Shown here one piece after another: positions 43,041 through 54,879 of a stretch of 64,000 bases of DNA. The DNA comes from Undaria pinnatifida (Eukaryota > Sar > Phaeophyceae > Laminariales > Alariaceae). The stretch lies in NCBI GenBank assembly GCA_012845835.1, contig JABAKD010000010.1:12558473-12622472 (forward strand), written 5' to 3'. A model generated the notes under the pieces. The model ran no database searches, was not told where the DNA came from, and was given only the letters and a program-made list of their open reading frames with translations. Position numbers and translations under genes: made by a program. Positions within the stretch are counted from its first letter, which is position 1. The number at the start of each line of letters is the position of its first letter.

Positions 43041-43323
43041 GCTCCGAGCTAAAGTCGGATGTTTTTCTCGAGTTTTTCAGAGAACAGCAAGAAATACATC
43101 TTGAGCTCTGAAAGCTTGCACAAAGTTTTGTTAGGTCAAGTGGATCACGAAAAAATACATACTGTATAAATTATATTTCGTGATGGTGGTGTGGAGGTAT
43201 TCACGATCAAGTGGGTAAAATGGGAGGGCAAAATCGGTTTAAATCGTCTCCACGGGGTCCCCAAGAAAAAATGGACCCTCTCCGAATCGTATGAAATTTT
43301 CAGGGGTAACGGAGATGACCCTG

Positions 43324-44945
43324 AACCATGCGACATGACATTGCCATGGCATTGCAGCAAGACATGCCACGGCATTGCCAATGGCATGCCATGGCACGAT
43401 TGTGGGGATATAACGGGACAACGTACCATGGCATACCTGCGAGAAAACATAGACGTCCCATGGTAGTGCATGGCAGCGCCATGGTCGCTTATGGCAATGC
43501 CATGGTCATATGTGGTCATGCGATGGCAATGCCTTAGCAATACCATGAACGACCGTGGGCGCCCCCATGGTCCTCCATGGTCATACCACGAGCAACCACG
43601 GTCATACCACGAGCAACCATGGCAATGGCACGGTCAACCATTGCACGGTCAACCATGGCATTGCCATGGCCAGCCATGGGAATGCCATAGTCATTTATGG
43701 CCATCTATGATCATTCGTGGCAGCCCGTGGTCATCCATGGCCGTACCATGAGCAACCCACGCAATGCCATGGGTGACCATGGGCATAACACGGGCGCTCG
43801 TGGCAACCCATGGTCATCCATGGCTATACCACGAGCGACCATGGCCATCTATGGTCACCCATGGGATTGCCACGGCCAACCATCACGGCAATGTCATGGT
43901 CGCCCATGGCAACCCATGGCACTGCCATGGTCGCCCACGGTCATCGATTCATGGCAATTCACGGTCATCCATGGCCATCCATGGCAACCCATGACACCTT
44001 CATGGCCGCGCATGGTCATCCATGGTCGCCCATGGGACTGCTTTGATGGCCCGTGGCAACCCATGACAATGCCATCACCGTCCATGACAGCCCATGCCAT
44101 AGTGTGCCATGGGTTGCCACGGGCGATCATAGCAGTCCCATGGGTGACCATGGAAGACCATGGACGACCATGAACGCGCCATGGGTTGCCATGGATGGCC
44201 ATGGACGACCATGGCAGTGCCACAGTGTGTCATGGATTGCAACGGGCGATTATAGCAGTCCCATGGATGACCAGGGATGGCCATGATAGTGCCCTGGGTT
44301 GCCATGGGCGACCATGGGTTGCCACGGGCAATCATGGGTTGCCACGGGCAACCATGGATGACCACGGGCGATCATGGCAGTGCCATGGGTTGCCATGAGT
44401 TGCCATCATGGCAGTCCCATGGGTGACCATGAATAACCATGGGCGACCATGGTCGTGCCATGGGTTGCCACGGGCGATCATGGCAGTCCCATGGGTGACC
44501 ATGGATGACTATGGGAGACCATGGCCGTGCCATGGGTTGGCCATTGGTTGGCATGGGGGACCATGACATTGCCGTGGGTTGCCACGGGTGATCATGGCAG
44601 TCCCATGGGTGACCATGGAAGACCACGGGTAACCATGGCATATTCACCAAGACGGGGCCATGGGGCATCCATGGCGTGTCCCCGGGAATATGTCACGGAT
44701 AACCATGACATGCCGTGGCAAAATTCCCATGACCATTGCCATGGCCTCACATGAACCATGGCCCATAAAGGGTCCATGGCAACTGCCATGGCATTACATG
44801 GCATTACCATGGCATGCCATGACGTGCCATGGCATGTCGTGGTAGTGCCATGGATGGCCCATCACGTGCCATGGCACGTGCCGTGGCATGTCATGGCATG
44901 CCATGGCAATTGCCATGACGCGGGCCATGGCATACCATGGCGTGT
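43324..44945. repeat. CCATGG/CATGG array with central inversion of orientation
   Basis: About 1.6 kb built almost entirely of CATGG and CCATG pentamers separated by short fillers (GCAAT, GTCATC, GCGACC, GTTGCC). From 43,480 to about 44,080 the phrases read GGCAACCCATGG and GTCATCCATGG. From about 44,100 to 44,640 they read CCATGGGTTGCC and CCATGGATGACC, the reverse complement. The final part (44,700-44,940) is dominated by CCATGGCATGCCATGG-like palindromes. Frames full of His, Trp, Met and Gly on both strands are a consequence of the repeat. Confidence 0.95.
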
Positions 44946-46640
44946 CCAATTAATGTACAAGACCCTCGCTTTTGGGCGTTTGAAAGCGAACTGTGAACTC
45001 GACTTTCCTATTTTTATTTTTTTTCACGGTGGGAGAGGCAACGCGGCTTCAGCTCGGATCCCGCCCTAGGCAACAATGTAATAAACAGCCGCGTTCGGCG
45101 CCAACCCAATATAAAAAGGAGGCCGCTGCGGAGGGGGGCACATAACAAGAAACGGCAAAAGTCACAACCTTCCAGCAGCAACGTTTAGAAAAGCTGTGAT
45201 ATGTATGCGAAAATTCCAAAAAAATGACCGCGTGGGGTGCTTGTTTGGGACGGGGTTGATTCGGCGAGGTAATTATACGTATTATAGAGTAAACCAGAGT
45301 TCTAGGTGGGAGTATGGCTACTGAGTGACATTTCATGCGCGAACAGCTTGAAGCTGCCATTGGAGTCGAACAGCCGACGAGGGCGCCGCTGTTGGGACGT
45401 GGGCGCTGCTGAGGACGTCGGGACAGGCGCTGACTCTGAATGTTCGCAACGTGGTGCTGTCTGCGGTAAGGCGGAGTATGATAGCTCCATTTTCACTACT
45501 AGGTACCATATATGGGCCGCTCGCACGTGCGGCTGTGTATCTCGCCCTTAAACGAATTTAAACGTCAACCAAGGCTACGGCAGGGCGTTCCCTCCTTTTT
45601 TAGTGCTCGCAATAGAGTCGCATTCCTATTCGTGTGTAATGCTGAGCTTTGACTTTATGGTCGAGTTTGCGCTATAAAGCGATCGCCATGGCACTGCTGC
45701 TTGTTGTTACACCGCGGCAACAAAAACATGTTTTTTTTGTTAATATCCGTTTTTTGAGTGAGATATAGCAGAGACGATGGCGCGAGTGGTCTATACTATT
45801 CATAAGTGAAACTCAGAGTCCCCTATACGGAGCCGGTCGCCCCGGTGGCGAATCAGGTTGTCCTTGACCCTGGTACAGGTCAGTTTCGTGAGTTCGACCC
45901 CCCCCCCCAGTGCACACTCGTATAAATTAGTAGGGACTTTTCTTGTGCACAAGTTGATTTGAGAAAAGCGCGAGAGCGTGAGTTAGCAACACTCAGTGAA
46001 AAATCCACAAGCAGTGGGATTGCTGAACCCTATGCGCGATAAAAATTGAAGGCAAGAACCGCGGGGGAGAGAGGGGCGACACCTGTGACCACGGCTTGTC
46101 CAGAAGCTGGAAAGTGGAAGTGTGCAAAAACAAAGTCAAGAACAGGGGAGCGAGTTGATTTTCGTTGGTCTGCGTGTTATGCTGATATGCAGCACTGTAT
46201 GTGAGGCTAGAGGTAACTTTCAGTTTCCAGTGTTGGTTCGGTTTTCGTCGTAGCTCGTGATGGGTACAGTACGTACCGGCTGCAGCGGCTTCAGCCGGGC
46301 TTGCGACGTTCTACGCATTGTTGCTGTGATTGGGTAGTAACCCTAGATAGTATGTTAAATAAACTACCCTGACAGCAAAGAGGTATGGCAGTAATCTTCG
46401 GTTGCGGCTGACCTGCAAAACGTCAAAGGCAAGACGTGGTCTCGCGGGACACCATGCAAAATATACAAAACAACACACGCCAAAATTGTTCGTAAAAAAA
46501 ACAAAAACAGTGAACGCTGAAAGTGCTTCAATGAAGGCCACAGAAATGACCAGTCATTTACTTGCACGTACGTGCAAGGTTTTCAGATTTGCAGGTAAAC
46601 TCAATACTGCCCCTGCCGACCTCGAGAGAAGACCTCCAGC
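44946..46640. other. No recognised gene
   Basis: Ordinary sequence. At 45,838-45,905 GCCCCGGTGGCGAATCAGG and GAGTTCGACCCC resemble A and B boxes of a tRNA-like repeat whose relative is at 51,812-51,889 (minus). A 10-C run follows it. Nothing else is identifiable. Confidence 0.4.
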
Positions 46641-46648
46641 CCCTCAAA

Positions 46649-46680
46649 GGGTTAGGTTGGGGTTAGGGTTAGGGTCGGGT
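46649..46680 (+). repeat. Interstitial telomeric repeat (TTAGGG)n, degenerate
   Basis: GGGTTAGGTTGGGG, then GTTAGGG twice, then GTCGGG variants to about 46,700. Opposite orientation to the copy at 2,713-2,737. Confidence 0.75.
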
Positions 46681-47039
46681 CTGGGGTCGGGTTGGTCTAG
46701 GCACCTCGACCGTCGTTTTGCGCGGACTTGCACATAGGGAGCCGCCATACAAACACGCTATTGAATTTACGTGCAAATTCGTGCAACTTCGCGGGGGCTG
46801 CACAAAAATAGGAAAACGCAATATAGTCTAAGGAAATATCTGGTGCGGACACGCAAAGTAAGACTTTTGAGTCTGGGTGCCATACTGACGTTTTTGCCCG
46901 GTAGAGGTTTTTCCGCCTCCTCCTCGTGGAGCGGCGACGGGGACTTCTCTTGCTGAGAGAGCCCATCGGCGTGCATACACCTTTGCTGACGGAGCCAGAC
47001 CGACCTAGTTTCTTAACACCGCCCCTCCCTCTGTTGGAT

Positions 47040-47215
47040 AGTATACTACAAGTGCGGTATGGAATGTAGTGTAGCATGGTCCCGTGCAGTTTGTGGTACC
47101 GTATTGAACGGTACAGTATTGTGCGGTACGGTATGTGATGTACGGTGCGGATCGGATGATAGTATGGTACATCATGACAGAGTGCCGTTACGGTATCGTG
47201 GTACCAAATAATCTG
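47040..47215 (+). repeat. GGTACGGTA-type low-complexity repeat
   Basis: Irregular repeats of GCGGTA(C/T)GG, GGTACCGTA and GTATGGTAC, partly palindromic (GGTACC). No gene. Confidence 0.55.
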
Positions 47216-47340
47216 TAACGAACTTATCTACCTGGGATCGATCATCGGCACACTAATCCCAAGAAATGTACGGGTCATACGTAGCTAGTCATATGTAACG
47301 AACTAATTTTAATCCAAAAAATGTAAGGCATGCGGTCGGA

Positions 47341-47596
47341 CAGACCGACAATCGGGCAAATCTGCCTTCAACAAAACAGAGACCCAGTTTTACACACTGA
47401 GAACTGCTGCAACTGCTGTGAGAGTACGAATGAGCGCCCCATGTCACACCGCCGTGCTCCATTGAATACAGACCGACAATCGGGCAAATCTGCCTTCAAC
47501 AAAAAAGAGACCCAGTTTTACACACTGAGAACTGCTGCAACTGCTGTGAGAGTACGAATGAGCGCCCCATGTCACACCGCCGTGCTCCATTGAATA
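47341..47596 (+). repeat. Near-perfect 128-bp tandem duplication
   Basis: Copies 47,341-47,468 and 47,469-47,596 differ at about one base (ACAAAACAGAG versus ACAAAAAAGAG). So recent a duplication implies little divergence time. No coding function is recognised. Confidence 0.9.
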
Positions 47597-48313
47597 GAGG
47601 GTGGTTGTGCTCGGAGAATGAAGGTTGGCTGTGTTGTGCGCTACTACACTATGAATACCTCTAGTACCAACTATTACGAATTTTCCCCGAGGAAAACATC
47701 CAGGATCTTTACGAAAAATGTACGAATTCTGGCCTTGGAAACCGACATTTCCGCGAGATTGCAGCATTCAGCACACACGTGCACGGGGGGGGGGGGGCTT
47801 CTCGCACACGGCTTGTCTCGGTTTGATGCTATCTTCTTCGGAGCCCCTTCCCTTGTTTTCTGCGTTGCCTTGCATCAGCACTTTCTGCTTGACACTCTGC
47901 TTGACAGTAAAGCCCACAGATTAACCTCTACCAGAGGCGTCTTAGTCCCAACAATCAATTATCAATTACGAGGCGTGGGTTGGTGTATAGCCTCATTTGC
48001 TGTTGTTTTTAATATTAATAGCAGTATTTTCGATCCAATTTCCCATTTCCTGATGTCTTAGTTAGCCATCGCTATATCGTCGTGTAATCTGCATCTACGA
48101 CTATTCAGAGTGGGCTAATGTTATGGTGTACCACCAAGTATGCGCTATTTATGTGAGCAATAGATGAACCTGTCTATTTTTGCTACTAGCTTAAGATCTG
48201 ATTTCCGTTATTCAACTGCTGTTGTGTGATTCGGAATCAGCCGTGGGAATCGAAATCTGTTGGGTGATTAGGAAACTGTCGTGCGATCCAGAAATAGGCA
48301 CGTACATACTGTA
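47597..48313. other. No recognised gene
   Basis: A 147-residue plus-strand frame (47,618-48,061) has no domain and crosses a G-run (47,787-47,797). Nothing else seen. Confidence 0.35.
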
Positions 48314-48570
48314 AAAATACAAATACACTCCAGCTGTGAGATCGAATGTTTTGTCGAAACTCATCTTTGCAAGCTGTGTGTGATACTCCGATCGCGCGTA
48401 TTACGGGTTGCGTATTCTCATTAAGGATATAGGTCGGCGACTCCCCTTGCAACTACAGTGTAACTGTAGCTATCAGGGTCAACAGGGTGATGCTAGTCAA
48501 TCTGTGCGCAGAAACTATAAAACCCGATTCTGAGGGAGACGAAATCGGACAGCTGTGGTCGGAAATGCTA
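48314..48570 (+). repeat. Dispersed repeat R1, copy 3
   Basis: Same orientation as 1,430-1,700, ending near GGACAGCTGTGGT..GGAAATGC. It lacks the poly-G tail. It has a 5-6 bp internal duplication (GTGTAACTGTAGC). Confidence 0.8.
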
Positions 48571-50590
48571 AAATATTTGTGCGACAGAAAATATCCTACT
48601 GTAATACCAAACACGTGTTTCAGACAAAACTGTGTACTATCAATAGCTATATTTAAATAGTACGAATATCAACAAAATAGAGTCCGTTAACAGTTTTTCA
48701 CGTGCCAGGCAGGGAACAAGGAGAGAGCAGGAAGAGTAGGGCGGCACCCCGACCTTATGACAGAAGACATCCCAATTCACCACTACGAGTATTCAAGTAG
48801 TCCCCCGCGGCGATCATACAGCATGTGGTATTCAGCGACTAAAACTAAAAAAGGTGTCCATCAAAAGAAACGGCGTCCTTCCCTCCGGGCTAGAAGCAAG
48901 GCGTTCGACGTCGTGCTAAATACTAGAGGAAGTGGTGATCTACGTAAAAAATGTACAATATCAAACCAGGTAGGGATAAAACTCTTTCGTGATGGGTTTG
49001 GGGTGGCTGGGTACCACCGTGAACTACCATTCAGAAACACACCTAGTCCAAAGCAATTCGGAAAGGGCAAACCTGTGATGGTTGAGTGACGCAGGTTAAA
49101 CTACAGCGCGCGGTGGTCGGATCGCTTAAGGTCACGGAGGATCTTATCCGTCCCCTGGTCCCCGGATTCAATATTCCGACCACATTATTTATAAATCAAT
49201 ACTTGGTACCAGGTACCTGGTAATGAAGTTTGTTTTTAAAGACTGTCACTTTCCAGGGGTCGGTGGCCACCATGTCCCTGATTTTAATGGGAGCAACACC
49301 CAAATCGCACCCAAATCGCACCCAGGCCATGAGGATCGCAGGCTACCTTGTTGGGGTCATCTGCATAGCGTGCTATAGCTGACCGGCAATACGGCGGCCC
49401 CACAAATTAAAAGCGTGGCCGATGTCCTCAGTCATTATGTACGTGAAAAAACGGGGGCTCCTGGCTTCCTTTGTGTCGAAAACTCCATGACGCCTTACAC
49501 GTATTTTATCCGATCAACACGGATGCAGGTCGCACAGAAGCTCCATCCTGAGGCCTTATTCTGGTGTTCTTCACAGGACGTTAGAGATACCGAATACAGG
49601 AGGGAAACCGTAGGTGTTACAAGCATACGAGTTCGGCCAGCCAAGGTGTTGCCGAAGCGATTGAGTGGCTATGCCCCGCTCAATTATACGAAATTTGACG
49701 TGATATTTCGACAGTGTTCCTTACGTACCAACCAAACTTAAACATGATTTCATTTTTTCAAGGACACATGACCGATCCAAAGATCCGTATAAGAGAAAAA
49801 ATTACCATCGCCCGAATGGGTAGGGTGGACCGTAACTGGACCAAGTCCGGCGGAAAGCCATCTCCCACGATCGGGGGGGTTGTGAATGGGTGAGCTTACG
49901 CAAGTCCCACACTACCCGGAAAGATGGCATTCCGGGTGGCTATCTCCACCGAACCTTTGGAAAAAAAGCGGTGGCGTTAGAGCCTGTGGAAACCTTATCC
50001 GTCTTCGGGTTGGCCCAGCTCGTATGAACATAGCGCCACGTCCAAAAAGTCCGCACAAAAGTTTACTTGGACCAAGTAATAGATTTCACGCCTGTTAGCA
50101 AAACGACCCGCAGGCCTAAGTTTGGCGCAACTACCCGGCGTGCACCAACCAGCAAACATATGCCACCACAAACCTCTGCTACCTGCTCACCAATATCCTT
50201 GCCCTGACGTATAGTCGGGTCGCTGCGGTGAAACTGGCGCGCAGCGCGCTGTACCGTCGCAGAGATTATTATTTTTTGGGCATTATTGCGTCCCAGAAAG
50301 TCTGGCTCAAGGCAGCCACTGTTATGGTATTGCCCTAGAAGCCTAAGGAGGCGTAAACTCTACATACTGAAATGATATAAAGGGGTTCCACACGCGAAGG
50401 CATGTGCGTATAGCAAAAAGGGGATGATGCCCTCGCTTCGAGGAATTGCACGCGTTCAGTTCGTCCGTGGCGTGTGTGGAATGCAAGAGCTTATTTTCTA
50501 GTACAAGTGAGTAACCAACGTGGGACCTGCCTAGTAGAGATACCTGCAAAGGGTGGCCTGTGTCTGAAACAGCCCTTCATCCTTAATCCT
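48571..50590. other. Repeat-derived or unrecognised sequence
   Basis: Two modest plus-strand frames (48,757-49,089 and 49,415-49,741, about 110 residues each) show no domain I recognise. 49,820-49,860 is the complement of 26,755-26,820 (GGTCCACCCTACCCATTCGGGCG-type sequence), so a dispersed repeat is present. 50,490-50,575 matches 10,645-10,725. Confidence 0.4.
49113..49183 (+). other. tRNA-like hairpin sequence (71 nt)
   Basis: The ends GTGGTCGG and CCGACCAC pair perfectly (8 bp). Inside are ATCGCTTAAGG (D-arm-like), a 5-bp stem ACGGA/TCCGT with an 8-nt loop in the anticodon-arm position, and GGATTCAATATTCC in the T-arm position. The loop sizes and the weak T-stem argue against a functional tRNA. 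Confidence 0.35.
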
Positions 50591-50595
50591 ACCAG

Positions 50596-50735
50596 CTATT
50601 TTATAAAAATATTTCAAGGACGTCAGCTGTGAGTTCGACGAAACTAGGATCAATATTCATATTTGCAAGCTGCGTTTTTGGTACTTGTAGTTTACTATGT
50701 GGGTGAGTCAACCCTATTTTATAAAAATACAAGGA
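50596..50735 (+). repeat. Dispersed repeat R2, copy 1
   Basis: AAGGACGTCAGCTGTGAG, TTTGCAAGCTGCGTTTTTGG and GGGTGAGTCAACCCTATT, flanked on both sides by CTATTTTATAAAAATA as direct repeats. Related to part of R1 (CAGCTGTGAG..TTTGCAAGCTG). Further copies: 53,440-53,528 (plus, shorter), 53,836-53,937 (minus) and 54,000-54,115 (minus). Confidence 0.75.
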
Positions 50736-50739
50736 CTCC

Positions 50740-50771
50740 GCATGGGCGCCGGCATTCGCCGGCGCCCATGC
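50740..50771. other. Perfect 14-bp GC-rich hairpin with 4-base loop
   Basis: GCATGGGCGCCGGC and GCCGGCGCCCATGC flank ATTC. Twenty-eight of 32 bases pair, immediately after repeat R2. It lies outside any gene I recognise. It could be a cruciform or a terminator-like structure, but I assign no role. Confidence 0.8.
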
Positions 50772-52630
50772 TTCGGGTAGGGCAGGGCAGCACTTCGACA
50801 ACTTGAGGTGTAGCTGTCCGATTTGGCATGCATTGAACTTTAAAGTAATGCCAAGAGTTTAATACGAACATGGGATTATGAAAGTCATGATTTGACAGAA
50901 AAAAAACGTCATATTATACAACGAAGAAGGCAAGGATAGGCGAAACACACTATCTATGTTAAATAAGCCGTCAAGCAAAAGTTGGCGTCTGTCAAACAAA
51001 AATACCGTAAAGAGTATTATTGAGAACCTGCGTCGCCTCTAGGCGAAACAAAAGAGGCCTTGGCATTAATGAAGAGACTGCACTGCTGTCCCCGTTGCAA
51101 TGGAGGTTCGAAGTCGACAGGATGCAAAGTCGGTTTGCATCAAACGTTGACGTGGGGCCATGTCAGCCGGCGAGGTTTTGGAAGAAGATTGCTTTGTTTG
51201 TTACGTGAAGGCTGTCGCATTGATTGGTCTGCGTGGTTGCGGGCGAGGAGAAAAACGAAGGAGAGGAGGGCGATCTCTCGTTGAGGCGGCGTTGTCTAAG
51301 ATAGGTGCGGGGGTGGCTTTGCTCGTACGGGATGTTGGCGTAGCGCTTCTTCTCTGTTTTTTTCTCGAGAAGGCGGGATATGTGTGTCTGCTATCTTTTC
51401 TTCGTGGGTGCTTTCACGTTGTCGAAATCGGACGCGTCCCCTCAATACATAATATCCGGAGTGCCTCTACCATGACGAGGGCTGATGGTGCCGTGCGTAT
51501 TTCCCAGAGACTGACATATTATTTACGGGTAGAAATAATCATATACATTTCTTTGCAACATTTTTTTTTCTTCATCCCATTTATCATCCCCGCACCATTC
51601 TCGCGATCCCTCCCAGTAGTAACTCAGATCCGGGGTCACATAGTGGGCTCTCCTCCTCCCTCCCCACTTCGGCACGTGCCTTCATTTTTACCGCGAGGAG
51701 AATCGAGCATTTTCTTCCCTCGTCGCCTCGGGTCGAATTGTACCTAGCAGGCGCTCTCAGCAGTTGATCTCTTTTTTTATTGCATTTTTGCAAATTAAGT
51801 CATATTTCATCGTGGTGGGTGTCGAACTCAAGGACAACCAAACGTTGGAGGTATTCGAGGGAAAAACCACTAGACCACCGGGGCGGCCGGCTGACCATTG
51901 ATTCAAACAAACCAGGATCTTTGCATAGAGATTACATTCCCTCCCCCATATTGTATGATATTCCGATGGTTGACGCGACATAGAATAAAGCGCCAAATAC
52001 CTAAATATCAGCCTACGCGGAGTTTTAGATATCATGCCAAACTAAAGGCAAAATAATGTAAAAGCCGAATTATTAGAGCGATCTACTACTGCTATAAAAC
52101 CAGAAGAAAAGATCTATTCATTATTTGCGCGGTCGCAATTCGGCTGGTCATTTGCGTCATGTACGTTGTCTAGCAGATATTTTATTTGTCCGTGAAGGGT
52201 GTCCGTCTATTTTTTGCTTCCTAATAAAGTTGTATTCCCGTTTTCGTTGCCAGCCGTAGGTACCCTTGCGTAGATAGATAGATGTCATATTATGCACATT
52301 CGTCTACGAAAAGCACGCCATCGTCAACGCGTTATTTGTTTAGTTCTTTTTGTAGGTTGTCCGTCGTTGTTGTACTAATAATACCTTATCAGACTGTAAG
52401 TAGATGTAATTTCTTCATGTATGTGCGAATTCACCCGACGAAGTCATTTCATACACATTCTTCGTGCAGTTAGTAACTCCTCCTCCAGAATGTTTTTGCG
52501 TAAGGTCGCGCAAAGGAACGGTTTTGAGCCAATCTGTACCTGCAGACCAAGCAATCTCAAAATGATGGAACACTCCAACAGCACCAAACGCAATAGTATA
52601 AAAAGCCGCATTGTTTGAGCGATCTACTAC
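50772..52630. other. No confident gene
   Basis: A 195-residue plus-strand frame (51,160-51,747) is partly hydrophobic but has no recognisable domain, and overlapping frames begin nearby. The minus-strand sequence 51,812-51,889 has GTCTAGTGG (A-box-like) and GAGTTCGACACC (B-box-like), so it is probably a tRNA-derived repeat. Confidence 0.35.
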
Positions 52631-52841
52631 TGGTACAACACGCGTTCTTCTGGACGTATCATGTGTCGTCTTGCAGCCGCACCTTCAGCCACATGGCCTG
52701 CACGCACACTGCAGTACATGACAGCCCAACAGCACACACGCAACCAACCGCTGCACGTATGAAGCCTACAGCGCGGCACCATGAATAACGAATGACCGCG
52801 ACGGCTTGATTAGCACCCTCTTGCAAAGTTGTATTTGCGGA

Positions 52842-53180
52842 AACATTATCAAGTACCGTTTGTATATGATGCCAATTTTGTAAATCGTCCAGGCGCGTGC
52901 AATTAAATGCCTGGTGCACAATCAGTAACCAAACATCGAAAAGTTGCACCATGCACCGCAAAATTCCGAACATTATCAAGTACCTATTTCTTGGAAACAT
53001 TATTACGTACGGTTTGGAAATGATGCCAATTTCGTAAATCATGCAGGCGCGTGCAATTAAACACACCTGGTGCGCAATCTGTGACCAAACAATAGAAAGT
53101 TGCACATGCCACCGCAAAATTCCAAACATTATCACGTACCGTTTGGAAATGATGCCAATTTTGTAAATCATTCAGGCGTT
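52842..53180 (+). repeat. Tandem repeat of ~140 bp, about 2.5 copies
   Basis: Units share ACATTATCA(A/C)GTACCGTTTG..ATGATGCCAATTT(T/C)GTAAATC, AGGCGCGTGCAATTAAA and GTTGCACC/ATG..CCGCAAAATTCC. The 170-residue minus-strand frame across it is an effect of the repeat. Confidence 0.8.
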
Positions 53181-53440
53181 GCAGCCATCAAGATTCAACA
53201 TTTTTTCCAAAATTCCTCCTCGACACTCGCTCGTCTCGCTCGGCGCCCGTCCGCGTTCACGTCGATGTGCGGAACGGACACGGCAGGGCGAGGGGCGTTG
53301 GAGCCGCCCCCCGAAGGCGGCGCTCGAACCAAGCCATATTCGACCGAGAAATCCAGTTCCGCGAATCGCATACTTAGGCCGAGACAAAAAAATCCGGACC
53401 AAAGTCCATGACACCAAGGAATGGCTCTATATTCAAGGAA
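53181..53440. other. GC-rich insert of unknown origin
   Basis: A roughly 240-bp GC-rich island (CTCGTCTCGCTCGGCGCCCG..CGAAGGCGGCGCTCG) between AT-rich repeats. It is open in two frames for about 80-160 residues but has no recognisable domain. Confidence 0.35.
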
Positions 53441-53835
53441 TGGTTTTATATATGTTTATTTCAAGGACGTCAGCCGTGAGTTCGACGAATTTCGGGTCAA
53501 TACTTCAGAGTCAACCCTATTATACATGGCGCCGACGACAGGACCCACGCCAAGACGTCTACCACATTTACCATTATGTTATTAGGTGCGGCTGTTCGTT
53601 CTGGATCCCACGCATACAAAAAAACATCCCCGGTGCAAAATTAAGATACCCGTAGCTAAGGTCAAGACAAATCTGTCATTTCAATTTGCGGTCGTTTAAC
53701 TAGATGGGGCGATATCAATTAGTTCGAAATCCGCAGACCTACAAAAAGTCGAAATTCCCCACCTAAAGTAAAAATACCAACACGTACCACTTTAGTGAAC
53801 AAGAAATAGGAGCCCTCCGGATAAAAACTCTCATA

Positions 53836-54115
53836 GTATATTACAGGTACCAACAACGCAGCTTGCAAAGATGAGTATTGACCCGAAATTCGTCGAACTC
53901 ACGGCTGACGTCCTTGAAATGTTTTATAATAAAATATGTATATACTCGTATATATATGTGTTTGTTTTTTTAACCGAACAATATGACCCCTCCCATTATG
54001 AAAAAACTCACCCACATAGTATATTACAAGTACCAACAACGCAGCTTGCAAAGATGAGTATTGACCCGAAATTCGTCGAACTCACGGCTGACGTCCTTTA
54101 AATATTTTTATAAAA
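53836..54115 (-). repeat. Repeat R2, two near-identical minus-strand copies
   Basis: 53,836-53,937 and 54,000-54,115 share about 85 bp almost without differences (ACCAACAACGCAGCTTGCAA..GAACTCACGGCTGACGTCC), ending in TTTATAATAAAATA or TTTTTATAAAATAG. They are separated by a T-rich and AT-rich 60 bp. Confidence 0.8.
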
Positions 54116-54879
54116 TAGTAATACCGAAAAAACTTAGATTCTGAACACATTCACACATGCAATATAGCTGGTAATTCAGATACTTTTGTACTAGAGTTAG
54201 TTAGTGAACATACCTTTGCGCGAGAGTACATACAGGATGACTTTGTACTCAACGCTATGCTCTTTACCGTGTTTGGGCGCTGCTGTATATTTTGGAATCC
54301 GAAACATAGTAAAAATAGGTCAGATTTTACAGAAAGCCAGCTGATGTCGGCATCCTTGCATAATACTCGTAGCTGAGGTCGAGACGCCTTTATCAAATCC
54401 CATTGGCGGTCATTTCAATAGATAGGGCGATGCCAAATAGTTGAGAATCCAGAAACCAAGTAATACCTAAATATCGTACATTCTGACAACACATTCACAC
54501 ATGCCCGAAGGTCTGTAAATAGACCAGTGGTGGCTCAAGGGGATAATAGCTCAATGATGTGCCCGTGAAACGAATGTCGCCGAAGACATAAGAGGTATTG
54601 ACACTATGTACCCAAAAATCATTCAGCTATGTTAACGAAGAAATCGCCGATGTACCATGTATTTCCTCCAGATATTACCCAACGCGTCTATCGGCACATT
54701 CTTAAGTGCTTGGCCAGAAGTTACCGCGGGGGTGAATCGCCTATTTATGTACGCATTGCACGGTGCCAAACGATAATGCGGAACCAGCGTTGGAATGAAA
54801 ATATGAAAGAGTGCAACTACGATCCATCGGGCCCACACCGAAGACCGATGCGTACCAATCAAAGCGTCTTTTTTGACGG

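Noticed and set aside
43324-44945. His/Trp/Met/Gly-rich proteins in the CATGG array (for example 43,697-44,173 and the minus strand 43,894-44,223)
   Set aside because: Open frames on both strands mirror the repeat; residues follow directly from CATGG units.
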